Source of the DNA: Paenibacillaceae bacterium
Lineage (GTDB): Bacteria; Bacillota; Bacilli; Paenibacillales; NBRC-103111
DNA length: 7,387 bases
Assembly (NCBI GenBank): GCA_020697475.1
Contig: JAJFMO010000160.1
Location: 1 to 7,387, forward strand
Reading direction: 5' to 3'
Made by a program: the position numbers and the translations under genes. Positions 5,869 through 7,387 of the stretch are shown here, one piece after another (the first letter of the stretch is position 1; each line of letters starts with the position of its first letter). The notes under the pieces are model-generated. The model made no database searches, was not told the origin of the DNA, and worked only from the letters and a program-made list of their open reading frames with translations.

Positions 5869-7314
5869 ATGAAAGACGTGCCGAATCTGACCCTCCACAC
5901 GGATAAGTATCAGATTAATATGATGTATGCGCACTGGAAGCAAGGAACGCACCGACAGAAAGCCGTGTTTGAGGTGTACTTCCGCAAGCTTCCGTTCGGC
6001 AACGGGTTCGCGGTGTTCGCCGGATTGGAACGGGTAGTGCGGTATATTCAGGATCTGTCTTTCGGCGAGGACGAGATCGCTTACTTGAGCCGCCAGGAAG
6101 AAGAGTATGAGTCTGAGTTTCTGGAAGAATTGAGGCGTTTTCGTTTCAGCGGGGACTTGTTCGCCGTGGCGGAAGGGACCGTGGTGTTTGCCGACGAACA
6201 GCTCATTCGTGTGGAAGCTCCGATTTTTGAAGCGCAGTTGGTGGAAACGGCGATACTTAACTTCGTTAATTATCAGACTTTAGTTGCCACGAAAGCTGCC
6301 CGCATCAAGCAGGTGACCGAGGAGGACGGTCTGCTGGAGTTCGGTACGCGTCGCGCTCAAGAAGCGGATGCCGCGGTATGGGGCGCCCGGGCGGCTTACC
6401 TTGTCGGCTTTGATGCGACGTCCAACTTGCGGGCAGGCATGATGTTCGACATTCCAACCAAGGGGACGCACGCCCATGCCTGGGTGCAGTTCCATGAAGA
6501 CGAAGAGAAGGCGTTCAAGCGATTTGCGGAAAGTTTGCCGGATCAGGTAACTTTGCTCGTTGACACGTACGACACCTTGAAATCCGGTGTTCCGAGCGCG
6601 ATCCGTACAGCGAAATGGCTGGAAGGGCAAGGCAAGCAGATGCAGGCGATTCGGCTGGACAGCGGGGACTTAGCCTATTTGTCCAAAGCCGCCAGACAGC
6701 AACTGGATGCCGCAAACCTACAGTATGTGAAGATTGTCGCCTCCAACGACCTGGATGAACATTTGATCGCCGAGTTGAAGGCGCAGGGAGCGAAGATCGA
6801 CATCTGGGGAGTCGGCACCCAGCTCATCACAGCCGCGGATCAGCCGTCGTTAGGCGGGGTGTATAAGCTGGCGGCATGCGAGCGGGACGGGGTGGAAGTG
6901 CCGGTCATCAAAATTTCCGGCAATCCGGAGAAAGTATCGAATCCCGGGCGCAAGGATCTGTTTCGCATCCTTCATCCCGATACGGGAATGGCGGAAGCCG
7001 ATTATATCCCCCTCAGCGATGAGCGGGATCTTGTCGAGCGGAGTACGATCAAGCTATTCGATCCCGCTCACCCGTATTTGCACAAGTTTATGGATCGCTA
7101 TGAAGCTGTTCCGTTGCTCCGATCGATTTTTTCCAAAGGGTCGCTTGTATACGACCTGCCCGATTTGCAACAGATTCGCGAGTATCATCAACAACAACTG
7201 AAACTGTTTTGGCCGGAATATTTGCGCAAGCGAAATCCTGAGAAGTATCCGGTTGATTTAAGCGAAAAGGCATACCGGCTTAAGATGGATATGATTCATC
7301 AATGGCATGAATAA
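5869..7314 (+). CDS. pncB: Nicotinate phosphoribosyltransferase
   Basis: 481 residues, close to the roughly 490 of Bacillus homologues. Converts nicotinate and PRPP, with ATP hydrolysis, to nicotinate mononucleotide, the entry into the Preiss-Handler route to NAD. Motifs in order: LHTDKYQINMMYAHW (9-23, N-terminal domain), FEVYFRKLPFGNGFAVFAG, KGTHAHAWVQF near 199-209 with His201 as the likely phosphorylated histidine, LVDTYDTL (230-237), IRLDSGDL (261-268) and ASNDLDE (291-297) for the phosphoribosyl site, and GVGTQLITA from residue 314. The C-terminal part (about 370-481) is the usual small extension domain. The frame is open back to 5692, but that part only overlaps pncA in another frame. 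ATG 5869 follows GGTGGAG (5856-5862) by six bases and begins the conserved sequence. It is transcribed with pncA, and there is no terminator between it and the sulfatase-like gene, so that gene is probably in the same transcript. Confidence 0.95.
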   Translation: MKDVPNLTLHTDKYQINMMYAHWKQGTHRQKAVFEVYFRKLPFGNGFAVFAGLERVVRYIQDLSFGEDEIAYLSRQEEEYESEFLEELRRFRFSGDLFAVAEGTVVFADEQLIRVEAPIFEAQLVETAILNFVNYQTLVATKAARIKQVTEEDGLLEFGTRRAQEADAAVWGARAAYLVGFDATSNLRAGMMFDIPTKGTHAHAWVQFHEDEEKAFKRFAESLPDQVTLLVDTYDTLKSGVPSAIRTAKWLEGQGKQMQAIRLDSGDLAYLSKAARQQLDAANLQYVKIVASNDLDEHLIAELKAQGAKIDIWGVGTQLITAADQPSLGGVYKLAACERDGVEVPVIKISGNPEKVSNPGRKDLFRILHPDTGMAEADYIPLSDERDLVERSTIKLFDPAHPYLHKFMDRYEAVPLLRSIFSKGSLVYDLPDLQQIREYHQQQLKLFWPEYLRKRNPEKYPVDLSEKAYRLKMDMIHQWHE

Positions 7315-7387
7315 ATTTCGAGGTGATACGCTGCGACCCAACATTTTCTGGATTTCACTTGAAGACACGAGCCCGCGGGTCGGCTGC
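7307..7387 (+). CDS. Sulfatase-family hydrolase, N-terminal fragment (3' end outside window)
   Basis: The frame is open from ATG 7307 to the window edge, 27 codons. From residue 9 it reads LRPNIFWISLEDTSPRVGC, the N-terminal strand and first metal-ligand segment of the alkaline-phosphatase-like sulfatase superfamily. Related sulfatases commonly begin RPNILWI(S/T)xEDxSPxLGCYGD. An ED pair stands where many have DD, a common variant. The C-x-P/A-x-R formylglycine motif that would prove sulfatase activity lies beyond the window, so a phosphodiesterase or phosphonate hydrolase of the same fold is not excluded. Start: ATG 7307 overlaps the pncB stop by 8 bases but has only a weak ribosome binding site. 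An in-frame CTG at 7331 sits seven bases after the GAGG of an extended ribosome binding site and would start the protein at the usual position for this family. Expected role: removing sulfate esters from a glycan; no signal peptide is seen. Confidence 0.75.
   Translation, partial: MNKFRGDTLRPNIFWISLEDTSPRVGC
7320..7327 (+). promoter_or_regulatory. Extended ribosome binding site that points to a CTG start at 7331
   Basis: GAGGTGAT is an eight-base complement of the 3' end of 16S rRNA (AUCACCUC). It lies entirely downstream of the ATG at 7307, so it cannot serve that start. With GAGG ending at 7323, the only in-frame initiator-like codon at proper distance is CTG 7331-7333, seven bases on; no in-frame ATG, GTG or TTG follows before the conserved RPN. 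Confidence 0.55.

Overview
The window looks like a Paenibacillaceae-type chromosome (Paenibacillus, Cohnella or a relative). Three things suggest this: a DUF3502/LplA-type sugar-binding lipoprotein, strong GGAGG-type ribosome binding sites, and a moderately GC-rich coding style in which every gene lies on the + strand. The taxonomic call is inference; there is no RNA gene or other marker to fix it.

Layout. (1) Positions 2-1102 hold the 3' part of an extracellular solute-binding protein of a carbohydrate ABC importer. (2) A hairpin at 1116-1147 separates it from a cytoplasmic GH29 alpha-L-fucosidase (1177-2448). (3) A 71-nt gap follows. It contains a strong ribosome binding site, a 17-codon mini-ORF whose stop overlaps the next start, and a full match to the CcpA cre consensus. 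(4) Positions 2520-5231 encode a secreted parallel beta-helix glycosidase related to GH141, with a C-terminal jelly-roll domain. (5) A rho-independent terminator (5259-5294) closes this part, and a promoter with a perfect TATAAT box starts 3 nt after the terminator's T-run. (6) A compact NAD-salvage pair follows: nicotinamidase (5322-5867) and nicotinate phosphoribosyltransferase (5869-7314), one base apart. (7) The window ends in the first codons of a sulfatase-family gene (from 7307, or more likely from a CTG at 7331).

How it may work together (inference): the secreted GH141-like enzyme attacks a fucose-containing polysaccharide outside the cell, the binding protein delivers fragments to an ABC permease, and the cytoplasmic GH29 enzyme removes fucose. 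The cre site would put the secreted enzyme under carbon catabolite repression. A sulfatase just downstream hints that the target glycan could be sulfated. The pncA-pncB pair converts nicotinamide to nicotinate and then to nicotinate mononucleotide. It has its own promoter and is not obviously part of glycan use, so its place between glycan genes and a sulfatase gene is the oddest part of the layout.

No mobile element, CRISPR array, tRNA, rRNA or riboswitch was seen. No non-coding stretch exceeds about 90 bases.
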